DNA of 64,000 nt from Eunapius fragilis (lineage: Eukaryota > Porifera > Demospongiae > Spongillida > Spongillidae). The stretch covers positions 3,902,382 to 3,966,381 of the forward strand of contig OY811978.1 in the NCBI GenBank assembly GCA_963681505.1. Reading direction: 5' to 3'. The position numbers were made by a program, and so were the translations under genes. Shown here one piece after another: positions 32,959-60,900 of this stretch (positions within the stretch are counted from its first letter, which is position 1; each line of letters opens with the position of its first letter). Under the pieces are notes generated by a model. The model did no database searches. It saw only the letters and a list, made by a program, of their open reading frames with translations, and was not told the DNA's origin.

Positions 32959-34935
32959 GACTGCATAATATTATGTGCATCTGGTGCTAGAGTTAGCAAA
33001 ACACACAACTTTAAATGGTGACTTGTAATCAAGTCCACTATAATCAAGTGACATTGTGTATTAGGAATTTATATTCCTGTATGGATTGCCCGAGGCATAA
33101 CATGAGGGTTGCCTTTACGCTTTCAGGTGTGCATGCAATGTCATGTATGTTGTGTTCTGTTGTAAAAAGGAATGTGCGTTTATTCCTTCATAACCCGCTG
33201 CTTCTTGCCACCATTGTAGGAGTTCAGAGGGTGTTGCATCTCCAGATCGCCACATTCGAACCAGACTTTACTTCACCAGCGAATCACATGTTCACAGTGT
33301 GGTCAACATTCTGAAGTATGGCGGCCTCTTTGAGGTGGGCCCTACATAAGCACACATGTATGGTTGTGCCCTTATAAGGATAGGATGTACTATGTACCCA
33401 ATGAATTTGGAGAAACTCTTGTTGTTGGGAAACGTACTGTATAAAGCAAAATTTTGGAATGGTACAAATTTTGGAATGATGCGTTTGGTAGCAGTCGTAC
33501 AGTCCATAGCATGGTTAGCATTTGGAGGTACCTGTGTGGTGTACCTACATTCTTGCATCCTTTAACAATGGTAAATCTGAGCAGGGACGCTGTTACAGAT
33601 TTTAGTGTTCCAAAATTTTTACTATTCCAAAATTTTGCGTCCTACAGTATTAGGAGGAGGGGATGCACCTGTAATGTGTGCACATGAAGGGAAAGATGTG
33701 TGCACGGGAGCAGTGCAGGAGGTCAGGCTATACTTTTGTATATGAATATAACTAGATGATGCAGTTGTTAATCTGCACAATAATCGCATTACAATGTTTT
33801 TGATAACGCTCCATTCTTGTAACAAATTCATTCATACATAATCCAAAGTATATGTACCACATCAATATACTTATATAGGGGAGAAGGGGTTGGGCTTAAG
33901 CCCTTACCAGCCCAACCACTGCAATGTACACATGTACGAAGGAAGGGATGGAGGAGGGAGTGATGGAGGAGTCCTGTGTATGCATGGATAAATATTTAAA
34001 TTTATGTTTGTTTTTTTTAATCGAAGGATCCTGAGGATGCTGTTGGGAAGGAAGGCATTCTGAAGATCAGCGCCACACCAGAGCTCAACTACATGACCCA
34101 GATTGTGTTCCTCCTATATGAGGACACTAAACAGTCCCCAGACTCGCCCCAGCGCTACACTGTCAGCATACGCTTCAGTCCTGGGGCAAAGTACAGGGAG
34201 AAGTTCCTCAGCGAGGGGAGCCTAACAAACGATCACAGGGGGATGTCATTAGACCAGACCAACAAGGTTCCAATGAACGTCTTCAGCTGCACCCACCACA
34301 ACATACAGCCCCAGAGATCAAATCTGTCCCTGATGGAGAGAAGCCCCTTCAGGAAGGCGTCGTGTCCAGTACAGCTGACTGATCTGCAGAACGACTATGA
34401 CCAGATGAGGCCCATGCGTGTCTACAAGAGGACCCGTGCAAGACGTAAGTCTTTCACCATGGGCACTGAGCTGGCCAGGCAGCTTGTTGGATTCAGGCGG
34501 TCCCGGTCTGAGACTAGAGCGAGGTCCGAGTCGGACATGAGCTCGGAGGACGACAATGACCCCACCCCTTTGTTGCACTCGCCCCAGCTGAGTCCGACTA
34601 CATCCAGTTCTAGCTTGCACGATGGAGGTTAGTAGCTCAATCGTTGGGTCTGTGTGTTTTTTAGATGGATCTTACGTACACTGCACATGCATGTAAATGG
34701 TGAACATATATTACGTTAGTCGTTACATCATACTTTGCATACAACAGAACCAGAGGATACAAAACTAGAAGTCATCGAACCTTTGGCAGAACTGTACTCT
34801 GTCTCTCTGAAGCAGATGAGCAGTATGCTCACGAGGATGACTTCACAAGGGATTGGGGATGTGGATAAGATCTGCTCCCCACCACGCCCAGCAATACCTA
34901 CCACACCTAATAAGGAGAAGCATGGGACACTCTGA
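22504..34935 (+). CDS. PPIP5K: PPIP5K copy B: complete inositol hexakisphosphate / diphosphoinositol-pentakisphosphate kinase
   Basis: Twenty exons in consistent phase give 1,102 residues: 22504-22641, 22759-23012, 23209-23297, 23447-23601, 23706-23858, 24134-24244, 24545-24666, 26825-26935, 28215-28377, 28547-28659, 29418-29488, 29722-29954, 31076-31261, 31332-31532, 32333-32418, 32484-32556, 32675-32820, 33220-33334, 34027-34627, 34748-34935. The ATP-grasp kinase spans about residues 35-340, the RHGDRTP motif lies at about 389, and the phosphatase-like domain runs to about 900. A basic, serine-rich tail follows. The start was chosen because the next domain residues (GICAMEKK) lie in the same exon and copy C has the equivalent exon. 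Length is somewhat shorter than vertebrate PPIP5Ks because of a shorter tail. The enzyme makes 1-PP-InsP5 and 1,5-InsP8. Confidence 0.92.
23031..23180. repeat. (CA)n microsatellite after the exon-2 donor
   Basis: CA-rich repeat filling most of the intron between 23012 and 23209. Confidence 0.9.
24318..24430. repeat. About 32-bp tandem repeat with TCACATGA motifs, 3-4 copies
   Basis: Units contain GGAATAATGAGGTGTCAGG and GTCACATGATG. TCACATGA is the reverse complement of the TCATGTGA motif repeated in copy A at 12096-12218. Confidence 0.8.
24667..25040. repeat. 17-bp minisatellite starting at the exon-7 donor (copy B)
   Basis: Same unit as in copy A (GCTAAGGTGGTCTGTGT) and the same start point, GTGAGTGCTAAGGTGG, but only about 22 copies. 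Confidence 0.95.
25558..26641. repeat. 22-bp minisatellite, about 49 copies
   Basis: The unit contains CTAGCTCCTGCCGCAGTGTC. The main variants are CTGCTGCAG, CTGCCACAG and CTCCGGCTGCAG. It lies in the intron between exons 7 and 8 of copy B. Confidence 0.95.
26825..29954 (+). CDS. PPIP5K: Copy B exons 8-12: linker and first half of the phosphatase domain
   Basis: Exon 8 (26825-26935) is the variable linker [13 protein letters not shown], ending TTGGSM. Exon 9 (28215-28377) has [20 protein letters not shown]. Exon 10 (28547-28659) reads [18 protein letters not shown]. Exon 11 (29418-29488) reads [13 protein letters not shown]. Exon 12 (29722-29954) has [16 protein letters not shown] and [18 protein letters not shown]. 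Exon 12 is 12 bp shorter than in copy A. The last ~217 bp of exon 12 differ from copy A at only two positions that I could see. Confidence 0.91.
27090..27160. repeat. GGGGATAACCC repeat and poly-G run
   Basis: Two GGGGGAGGGGATAACCCG units are followed by a pure G-run of about 28 bases (about 27130-27157). Likely G-quadruplex former and assembly hazard. Confidence 0.85.
27400..28196. repeat. About 25-bp pyrimidine-rich minisatellite, about 33 copies
   Basis: The unit contains CTCCCTCTGACCACCATCCC. It ends less than 20 bp before the acceptor of exon 28215-28377, so it also forms a very long polypyrimidine tract. Confidence 0.94.
28651..28999. repeat. Minisatellite copying the exon-10 end and its 5' splice site (copy B)
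   Basis: About 14 units of 24-26 bp contain GCTGGAGATGTAAGGAGGGG. The first unit is the real junction: exon 10 ends GCTGGAGAT at 28659 and the donor is GTAAGG. Every later unit repeats the last nine exon bases and the donor. Confidence 0.95.
29519..29575. repeat. (CA)n microsatellite
   Basis: CA run upstream of exon 12 of copy B. The same arrangement (CA run, then a conserved intron segment, then exon 12) occurs in copy C. Confidence 0.9.
30143..30462. repeat. 40-bp minisatellite, 8 copies
   Basis: The unit contains ACATTGGGTCTAGCTGTGGA and GCAGGGAGCAGTGCGTGTAC. Variants are AGGGGGCA/AGGGAGCA and GTGCGTG/GTGCATG. Confidence 0.95.
31076..32820 (+). CDS. PPIP5K: Copy B exons 13-17: second half of the phosphatase domain
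   Basis: Exon 13 (31076-31261) reads [20 protein letters not shown]. Exon 14 (31332-31532, uninterrupted) reads [18 protein letters not shown] and [19 protein letters not shown]. Exon 15 (32333-32418) reads [20 protein letters not shown]. Exon 16 (32484-32556) reads [12 protein letters not shown]. Exon 17 (32675-32820) reads [20 protein letters not shown] and ends in phase 2 before GTAGTT. Confidence 0.9.
31540..31880. repeat. 12-bp minisatellite after the exon-14 donor
   Basis: About 26 units of ACATCACTGTAT, with CACA and GGAC variants and CTCCCTGTACC insertions. The array begins within about 15 bp of the donor at 31533. Open frames on both strands are repeat artefacts. Confidence 0.93.
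32080..32288. repeat. 31-bp pyrimidine-rich minisatellite, about 7 copies
   Basis: The unit contains CACCTTCCCACCCACTACCC. It ends 45 bp before exon 15 of copy B. Confidence 0.93.
32866..32957. repeat. (GT)n microsatellite
   Basis: GT run with GTAT interruptions, about 45 bp after the exon-17 donor of copy B. Confidence 0.9.
33220..34935 (+). CDS. PPIP5K: Copy B exons 18-20: end of the phosphatase domain and disordered tail
   Basis: Exon 18 (33220-33334) has [20 protein letters not shown]. Exon 19 (34027-34627) starts with [20 protein letters not shown] and continues into a low-complexity basic and serine-rich region ([20 protein letters not shown]). That composition suggests basophilic-kinase phosphorylation sites. 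Exon 20 (34748-34935) has [19 protein letters not shown] and ends in KEKHGTL and TGA. Confidence 0.9.
33435..33649. mobile_element. MITE of 211 bp with TA target-site duplication
   Basis: The ends are imperfect terminal inverted repeats. The left starts CTGTATAAAGCAAAATTTTG and the right, reverse-complemented, starts CTGTAGGACGCAAAATTTTG. Twenty of the first 24 positions agree, and both arms continue into a second AATTTTGGAA block. TA flanks both ends (33435-33436 and 33648-33649), as expected for Tc1/mariner-type insertion. No transposase frame is present. It sits in the intron between exons 18 and 19 of copy B. Confidence 0.7.
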
Positions 34936-35532
34936 CCTCGTCTACCTGTGTAAATCATCTTCATCATCTGAGACTCCTGTGATCACATTAGAATGATCGA
35001 GAGAGCATTTGTGCGTGTTCATTATAATTCATTAACCATTCATATTAGCCTTCATTGTGGATATTTTTGATGAAAAAAAAATGTTTCTTTTTTTTTGTTT
35101 TTTTTTTTTTTGTCTTTAGTTGTAGCCTACCAGGGGCACCAGACAGTTGGCAAGAAGAATACTGGAAGTGTTTGTCACCCATTCTGATATAGAGATGTTA
35201 TGGTTTGAAGATGTGGACATGCAATGCTTCGTCATGGTTGGGTGCATCATATCTCACGAGGTTCAGCTGACTAAGTAAGCTTGCAAATCCCACTGGTTGT
35301 GGCTTCTGTGAACCTTTTTTTTTTAATGTAGGAGTATACCATTATATTTCCTGAAATGTTGAAAACGATTGTGGAAGCTAGTTTTATGGAGATATGATTT
35401 TAACGAGCCTTTAAAATTTTTTAAAATGCATATAGGGCATGGCAATACTGGTAGGTTAATAATAACTAGAATAATTTACCTCATAGAAAGTGTAATATGA
35501 TGCCAAACAGAAAATAAATAATTTCATGCCAG

Positions 35533-35574
<42 letters not shown>

Positions 35575-35603
35575 TGTGTGTGTGTGTGTGTATGTGGAAA
35601 ATA
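34936..35603. other. Convergent intergenic region between copies B and C
   Basis: This must contain both 3' UTRs. AATAAA occurs at about 35513 on the plus strand, usable by B. There is a T-run at 35088-35112 and a GT microsatellite at 35538-35594. No exon is recognised. Confidence 0.55.
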
Positions 35604-54192
<18,589 letters not shown>

Positions 54193-55999
54193 GCGCTGAT
54201 GAGACGAATCAATTTACAGATCGACGCAATTTCAAATAAAGTTACTAACGTGACCACACCCCTTAAATGTCCGGTGTTTTCAAAGCGATGTGACAGTGTG
54301 CTTGCCTTGTGTAAGAGTGAGCGCGCGCGACGATGGGGAGCCTAAAGTAAGCCTGAGGCTTTAGCATCACTGCGATTGTGACGCGGGTCACAACGGATGC
54401 TGGGGGGGGGGGGGGGGGGGGTGCGCCTATTAATCACTTTGGAGGTGTGTCGGGGGTGTGTCGATGTCGCAAAGTCTATTAATAACTTTGCAAAACGTCA
54501 TCGTCATATCGATTTTTTACATAATGGTAGGAGAGAACACACAAAGCCGTGCACACTGCAGTTCACTATAAAATATCAAGCAAACTGGATGGCGTTATCG
54601 AGCCTCGAATGCATGTGTATTGTTTGCATCTAGAGGCTCTACAGAGGGCTGTTTCAAAAGGAACTCGAGGGGAGCGAACATAAAAGGAAGTATGCATGTG
54701 ATGATGTTACAACTAGGAAACCTTCACATGAAGCTTGAGACAATCGAACGTAAGGGCGAACCAAGCATTCCTTCTCCAGAGGCTCGAAGTATCCCATTTC
54801 TTGTTTGATTTATTCACGTTTCAAAGTGTATTCATATGAAGTTAACGTAAGGTTGTGATCTGTCCAAACAAACAGCCACGTCGTGAATGACCCAATCCTT
54901 GGTCAATCTGTGATTAATGAGCAATTCAGAACAGGATTGTCTCCTCCATACAGATGCATTCTAGTTGGCGTTTCAAAGCTCTAGACTATAAGCAGTGTCT
55001 TTGCATATATTGTGTGCGTTTTGGCACAATGTTGGTGATATTGCGGATTGTGATACATTTAGACCGCTTACAACGGACAACTATAAGCATAAGGTGGGTG
55101 CACAATCAGGAGGTCATAGGTACAATGAAGTTGTGACAACCTAAGTTCATGGGTACAAAGGAAATCATTGCATTCCATTAGATGAGCTCTCTCTCTGCAA
55201 TCAGTTTGGCCTCCAATTTGGCTATGGTGGTGGTGGTATACCCCATCTCCAGCATAAGCGTTATAACCGATTAAAATCCAAACAAATAAACTCATCACAT
55301 GCAGAGATATACTGTGAATGGCCCACACTCTCAAGTTAGAGCTATGAAGAATGAAGGGATACCAATACCTTAACCTAATGCAAGTACAGACATTTCAAAT
55401 TTTGTTGTGTACCACCCCTGCCTCTTACTACCACCCCTGCCTCTTACTACCACCCCTGCCTCTTACTACCACACCAATGGCAATGCGCACCTAGTCTCCC
55501 AACTCCTCCATGTACCCCCCCCCCCCCCCCACCCATGTCCCTAACCTCCTAATGACCAAGATTAAGCTCCATACCTTACTGCACTATTCCACCCACACCC
55601 ACCCAGGCATCCAACCACATGAAACTAAATAAATATATGTACCATTAACACCATCAAGTTGCTCTGGGTAAGGTGTAACTGTTGTAAAGTTTCAGTGTAA
55701 TTAATATTCTCTGTGATAGGAGCAGATATTAAATTACACTCCAGCCATTTACGATGCAAAACTAAAAGAACTCCACAGGCGGAAGGGATTGGCAGAGCGT
55801 TCCCTCACGCATCGTTTTATGTCGTCGATTACCCCATAGTAGTGTCGCTACCCAGACCAAAGTTTGCATGGCTTAGAAGATATGAAAGCAAACCAAGCGT
55901 GGCAGGGTAACCATTAACAAGAGATCAGAACTGTGGTTCCAATTCATTTGCCGATCGTCTTAAACTGGGGTGCTAATTTTAACCACTTGCACTACTAAT

Positions 56000-56216
56000 T
56001 AAGGGGGCGTCTCCAAACTATTTTGGAAAAGATAACGTCATTTTGACGTTTCATTATAACCCCCCCTCATAAAGGAGTCCGGTCGCCATCTTTTTTGGTC
56101 AGTACTAGTACACATCGGAAAACCTCACGAGCCTGAACCTCTCCCCCCCCCCCCCCCCCCCCCCCACCCCTTCCATAACGTCAAAATGACGTTAATAGTT
56201 TGGAGACGCCCCCTAA
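56000..56216. mobile_element. PIF/Harbinger-like MITE, 211 bp, with TAA target-site duplication
   Basis: The element spans 56003-56213. The ends are inverted repeats of GGGGGCGTCTCCAAACTATT, and an inner pair around AACGTCATTTTGACGTT continues the stem. TAA flanks both ends (56000-56002 and 56214-56216). A 3-bp TWA duplication and a GC-rich G-starting terminus fit PIF/Harbinger. There is no coding capacity, and an internal C-run lies at 56142-56165. Confidence 0.78.
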
Positions 56217-56337
56217 ATTCATTGAATGAATCAGACGTTTAAGTATAGGATAGTTATAGTTTCAGTAATAAAAGGGTGAAGCCTTTAGATATGATAATTC
56301 AAATTCATGTTCACGCAGGAAAAAAAAAACTGGGATT

Positions 56338-56541
56338 TTGGCTACGATGACATACCCTGATAACTTCTACCATAGATTGAAGACCTTACGGAAGGTATTC
56401 AATCTATGCTTCTACAGCATTAAAAAATCAGTGCGAGAATTTGTTATAGATTACAATGCATGTAGGTTCTGGGAACGAGAATACAAATCATACAAGTTAC
56501 TGTATACATCGGTTAAATCGATTGTGGTTGAGCCGTATTAA
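56338..56541 (+). other. 67-codon open frame just upstream of the ankyrin ORF (uORF or unrelated)
   Basis: It ends 10 bp before the ankyrin start codon. Composition is protein-like (aromatic and basic), but I recognise no family and see no splice site that would join it in frame to the ankyrin ORF. It could be a 5' UTR ORF or a separate leader. Confidence 0.25.
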
Positions 56542-56551
56542 AAACTGAGCA

Positions 56552-57965
56552 ATGAACACTTCGATACAACCCGACAAAGGCATCTATCTACTTCATGCGG
56601 CATGTTATGAAGGCGACATCAACCTGGTAAGACTACTGGTCACCAAGTATGGCTGGGACGTCAATGCTCGAGACGCAGAAGGCGATACACCTTTAACGTG
56701 CGCAGGTTTAGGTGGCAGTGTGGAGTGCGTGGAGCTATTGCTTAACGAGTTTCACTGTGACATCAAAACCAAGGGCCATAATAACAGGACTATCCTTCAT
56801 AATGCGTGTATCCAGGGTCACACCTTCCTAGTGGGAGTGCTTATTACCAAGTATGGCTGTGATCTGAATACTCGGGATGCAACTGGCGATACGCCCTTAA
56901 TGTGTGCTGGTATAGGTGGTAGTGTTGTGTGTGTGAACCTATTGATTGAAGAATTTCATTGTGATATCAACACCAAGAATTATCAAGGTAGGAATATCCT
57001 TTACTGTGCATGTAACAAAGGCCACACCTCCCTGGTGAGGCTTTTGGTTACTAAGTATGACTGTGACCTCAATACTCATGATGAAGAGGGATACACACCC
57101 TTGACGTGTGCTGGTTTAGGTGGTAGTGTGGAATGTGTGGAGCAGTTGATCAATGAATTTCACTGTAACGTCAAGACCAAGGGTCCTAATGGAAGGACTA
57201 TCCTTCACAGTGCATGTAATATAGGTCACACCTCCCTTGTGAGACTGCTGGTTACCAAGTATGGCTGTGACCTCAAACCCCGCGATGAAGATGGTGATAC
57301 ACCCTTCACATGTGCTGGTTTAGGTGGTGGTGTGGAGTGTGTGGAATTATTGATCAATGAGTTTCACTGTGATGTCAATACCAAGGGCTGTTCTGGTCGG
57401 ACTATCCTTCACAGTGCATGTGTGAATGGCCAAACCTCCATGGCGAGACTGCTGGTTAAAAAGTATGGCTGTGACATCAATGCTCGTGATGCATATGGCG
57501 ATACACCCTTAATATTAGCTGGTTTTGGTGGTAGTTCTGAGTGTGTGGAGCTATTAGTTGACGAATTTCACTGCGACATCAACACCAAGAACCGTCTAGA
57601 TAAGACTATCCTTCATGCTGCATGTAACAAAGGCCATGCCCACCTGGTGAGACTGCTGGTTACCAAGTATGGCTGTGACCTCAATGCTCGAGATGCAGAG
57701 GGCAATACACCATTCCTAGTTGCCGGTTTTAGTGGTAATGTGAAGTGTGTGGAACTATTTATCAATGAATTTCATTGTGACATCAAGACCAAGAACTCTC
57801 TGGGTTTTACCATCCTACATAATGCAATTTGGACTGGCAAAATCAATGTATTAAGAGCGTTAGTTGTAAAGTATGACTGTGACCTTCAGATGTGTAATAA
57901 ACTGCTGAATGAATTTTCAATGACCAATGAAATGGTGATACAAAAGCTAAAGAAAAGAGGGAAAG
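56552..57965 (+). CDS. Ankyrin-repeat exon (13 repeats)
   Basis: One exon encodes 13 ankyrin repeats of 33-34 residues with TPL and ILH starts. They alternate between two types: one with GHTSLVRLLVTKYGCDLN, the other with GGSVECVELLINEFHCDI. The higher-order unit is therefore two repeats (68 residues, 204 bp). Without splicing the frame runs on to TGA at 58019-58021 and gives 489 residues. A GTATGC donor at 57966 in phase 1 matches the phase of the next exon. Confidence 0.88.
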
Positions 57966-60900
57966 GTATGCAGTTTAAAATTTGTTTTAATGCAATGGTT
58001 GACATATATAGCTGCAACTGATGTATAGAATTTAATGTGTCATTATTGAATTCCAGTGTCTGTTTGAAAAGGTATTATTATTATTATTATTTAATTTCTA
58101 AATGGCCTCTTAGATATTTGTTGCCCAGGACAACACAATTTGTAATGTTGTAATATTATTTGTTTACCACATAAGCAGACTTAGGAAGTTCTGAAAATGT
58201 GTATTTTCAGTGTTATTGTGTTTCATAACTCTGCTGACTGCAAGGTGATAACCATATGCATGGTAATGCAGTTCTGTGTGTCATGACCACTATTGAGGCA
58301 TCATGAGCCCTTTAATTTCTGTTCCTCCCTTGCACTTTTCTTTTAATCATCTCTAGGTTTGGTTGTAAATTGATAGCATCTGATCCAACAATCCTCGAGG
58401 TTGTAGTTACACTGGCACTATTTTCTTTTAAAATGTATTAAATTGCTGTAGTGTGTTCTTTGATGATATGTTGTAAAACAGAATGTCACACCCCACCCAC
58501 CCACATATTCTGAATTATGCATTGTTGTTGATGTTTCTTTGTGTAACAACAGCCAAACAGCCATAGGTGACAAGAATTCTACGAGAGTTCCACACGATAC
58601 ACTGACATGCACAATGTATACATATATATCCCATACACACACTCTCTCTTTGTTCAGATGCTATTAGTTTGACAGATAAAAGGTTTTTTTAAAAGTGTTA
58701 TATGCACTGAAATAGAATATATTCATACCTTTTCACTGCAGAGTAGTAAACTATGGATGTACGCCTGGTTGTGATTAACTTATATACAACAGCAATGTGT
58801 TATGTATGTACCTATCTGTATTTAATGAATGGCAATATTCTTTTACAGTAAAAATGAAGTACTTTGAGTTGTCAGACGCAACCAAAGCTGGTATGTATTA
58901 TGCATGTGTTGTCTGCTTATACTGCTACAAGTATATTGAAGGAAAGGGAAGGAAATTCATAGCTGGTGCAGGTTTATTTTAAGTTCAACTTAATTTTAAT
59001 TAAACGGTTGAAGTATGAGTTATTCTGCAGCTGGGAAGATATGTATTCATTTTTCTCCAGGACTGGAAGGAGCTGACAGCATTTCCCACATTGAACCATG
59101 GTATGATGTTGGATTTTACCTTGGGGTGAATATGTCCCACCTGGAGGACCTGAAGGGTCTGCCTTCAGGTCAGATGAGCAGGATCATAAGGGGCTGGCTA
59201 GGTGGGGATAGATACATGTTTGACTACTTCATGGAGCCATGTTGGAAAACATTGGTGAAGGCCATTGCCCATCCTGCTGGAGGGAACAATATCTCTCTGG
59301 CTGAAGAAATAGCATTATCTCATCTTGCTCCTGCAGATGAAAGGTTCATTGGTATGTTGTGTTTCTGTTGTGTGGGTTACTAAAATAGTTGTGATCAGGC
59401 AGTGAATGGTATGTTTATTACTTCGCTGAATATTGTAATGTAGTGATACCTGTGTTTCTCACTGCTGTCTTTCAGCACTATCATTGTTTTCTATAGTAGG
59501 TGTTACGTCAGTGTACATAGCTTTAAAGGCGAAGTATATAGGTAATTGTCTACACTACACTTTTCGTAGGAATGCAGCACTCCAGTACTGTTTGTGAAGA
59601 GCTCTTAGCTTCTTGTGACAAGTGGTACGACCTTGGAGTGTTGTTACAAGTTAACAGACAGACTTTAAATGGTATAAAGTCACGCCATACTCCTTCAGCG
59701 CGTTTGAACCAAGTTGTGGTGGAGTGGTTAAAGCTGAACTCCAGTCTGAGCAGTCTCCCCACCTGGAGCCACCTGATCAAAGCCATTGCACAGATCAATA
59801 TGGAGAGAGAGGCCAAAGCATTGCAGCAGTCCCATCCTATGCCAAGACACAGTACCAGTGGTATGGAGAGCATAACATTACGGGGCAAGAGGGAAATGGT
59901 AGCTGGAGGTAGCATTGATCTAACAAATTATTGCTATTTCTATTGATACAGCTATTTATAAAAAGGCTGATATACTAATTGTATTTTTGGTATCAGAAAT
60001 TTTAAAAGACAACCGGTGGTGGTTATGCACCCAGACATAAATAAACATCATTGAATGGTTATGCAACGGCTTGAACTGAACTAGTCAATGTTGGTTTTTC
60101 TAGTACAACAGTTAGTATTAAATGTTTTGATGAATACTAACTAGCATTTAAAAGTGGAGACTCAATGATATTGTGAGGCGTAGCAATTGATCAGAAATAT
60201 TTACACGCATCTCTCTGTGATTATCTCTTGATGTCCACTATTACAGGAAATACTGTGAGCAATGCATCATTAGGTAGGTTCTTTTTGAAATCTATTTGAA
60301 TCAAGTATGAAATTGCCAATATACTTCTCCCTAATAGGTGAGCAGTCACTCCTTGAGGTGGTTGATACCATATCAGAGCTGAAGGACCAATGGCAGGCCC
60401 TTGGCCTGGCTCTGAAGCTGGACCCATCAGTGGTGAAGGAGATATCTGGCACCACCTCCAAGGACTGTCTGACAAAGGTGGTTGCCCTGTGGCTGAGGTG
60501 TGATAAGGTTACACCTTCATGGCACAGTCTGGTGGACTGCCTCCGTACTGGTCTGTGGGGAGACAACTCATCCATTGTCAGCAGAATTATTAATAAACAG
60601 CCCAAGGCTACTGCTGTGTCTGGTAAGTGTTGTAGAAATAGAAATATATTTATTGTAGTAGTCAGGAACTATCTAGAGACTTCATTGTACCCTGGCAGTG
60701 ACATACCATACCAACACAGGGGCGGATGTTTGAAGGGGGCGTGGCAGAAAAGAGGGGGTTTCAATGATTTATTCACAAATATCAATGCAGATTGCCTAAT
60801 TTCCTGGTATGAAAATGTTATCAAAGGGCTGAGAGGGGGAGTTTAAACCCCCAACCCCCCCCCCCCCCCCCAGATCCGCTACTGCCAGCCCTTGCCAGTA

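Larger units (their letters stand above)
54193..56551. other. Intergenic region upstream of copy C and the ankyrin gene
   Basis: This should contain the divergent promoters. A CpG-rich patch with GAGCGCGCGCGACG lies near 54318-54331, about 130 bp upstream of the copy C start. A CACACCCCTTAA box is at about 54254. A G-run occupies 54401-54421. A 19-bp unit ACCACCCCTGCCTCTTACT repeats three times at 55413-55470. C-runs occur at 55517-55532 and 56142-56165. The short open frames (at most 88 codons) resemble nothing known. Confidence 0.5.

Noticed and set aside
54397-55334. Several 60-88-codon ORFs upstream of the ankyrin gene
   Set aside because: No family resemblance, overlapping on both strands, expected by chance.
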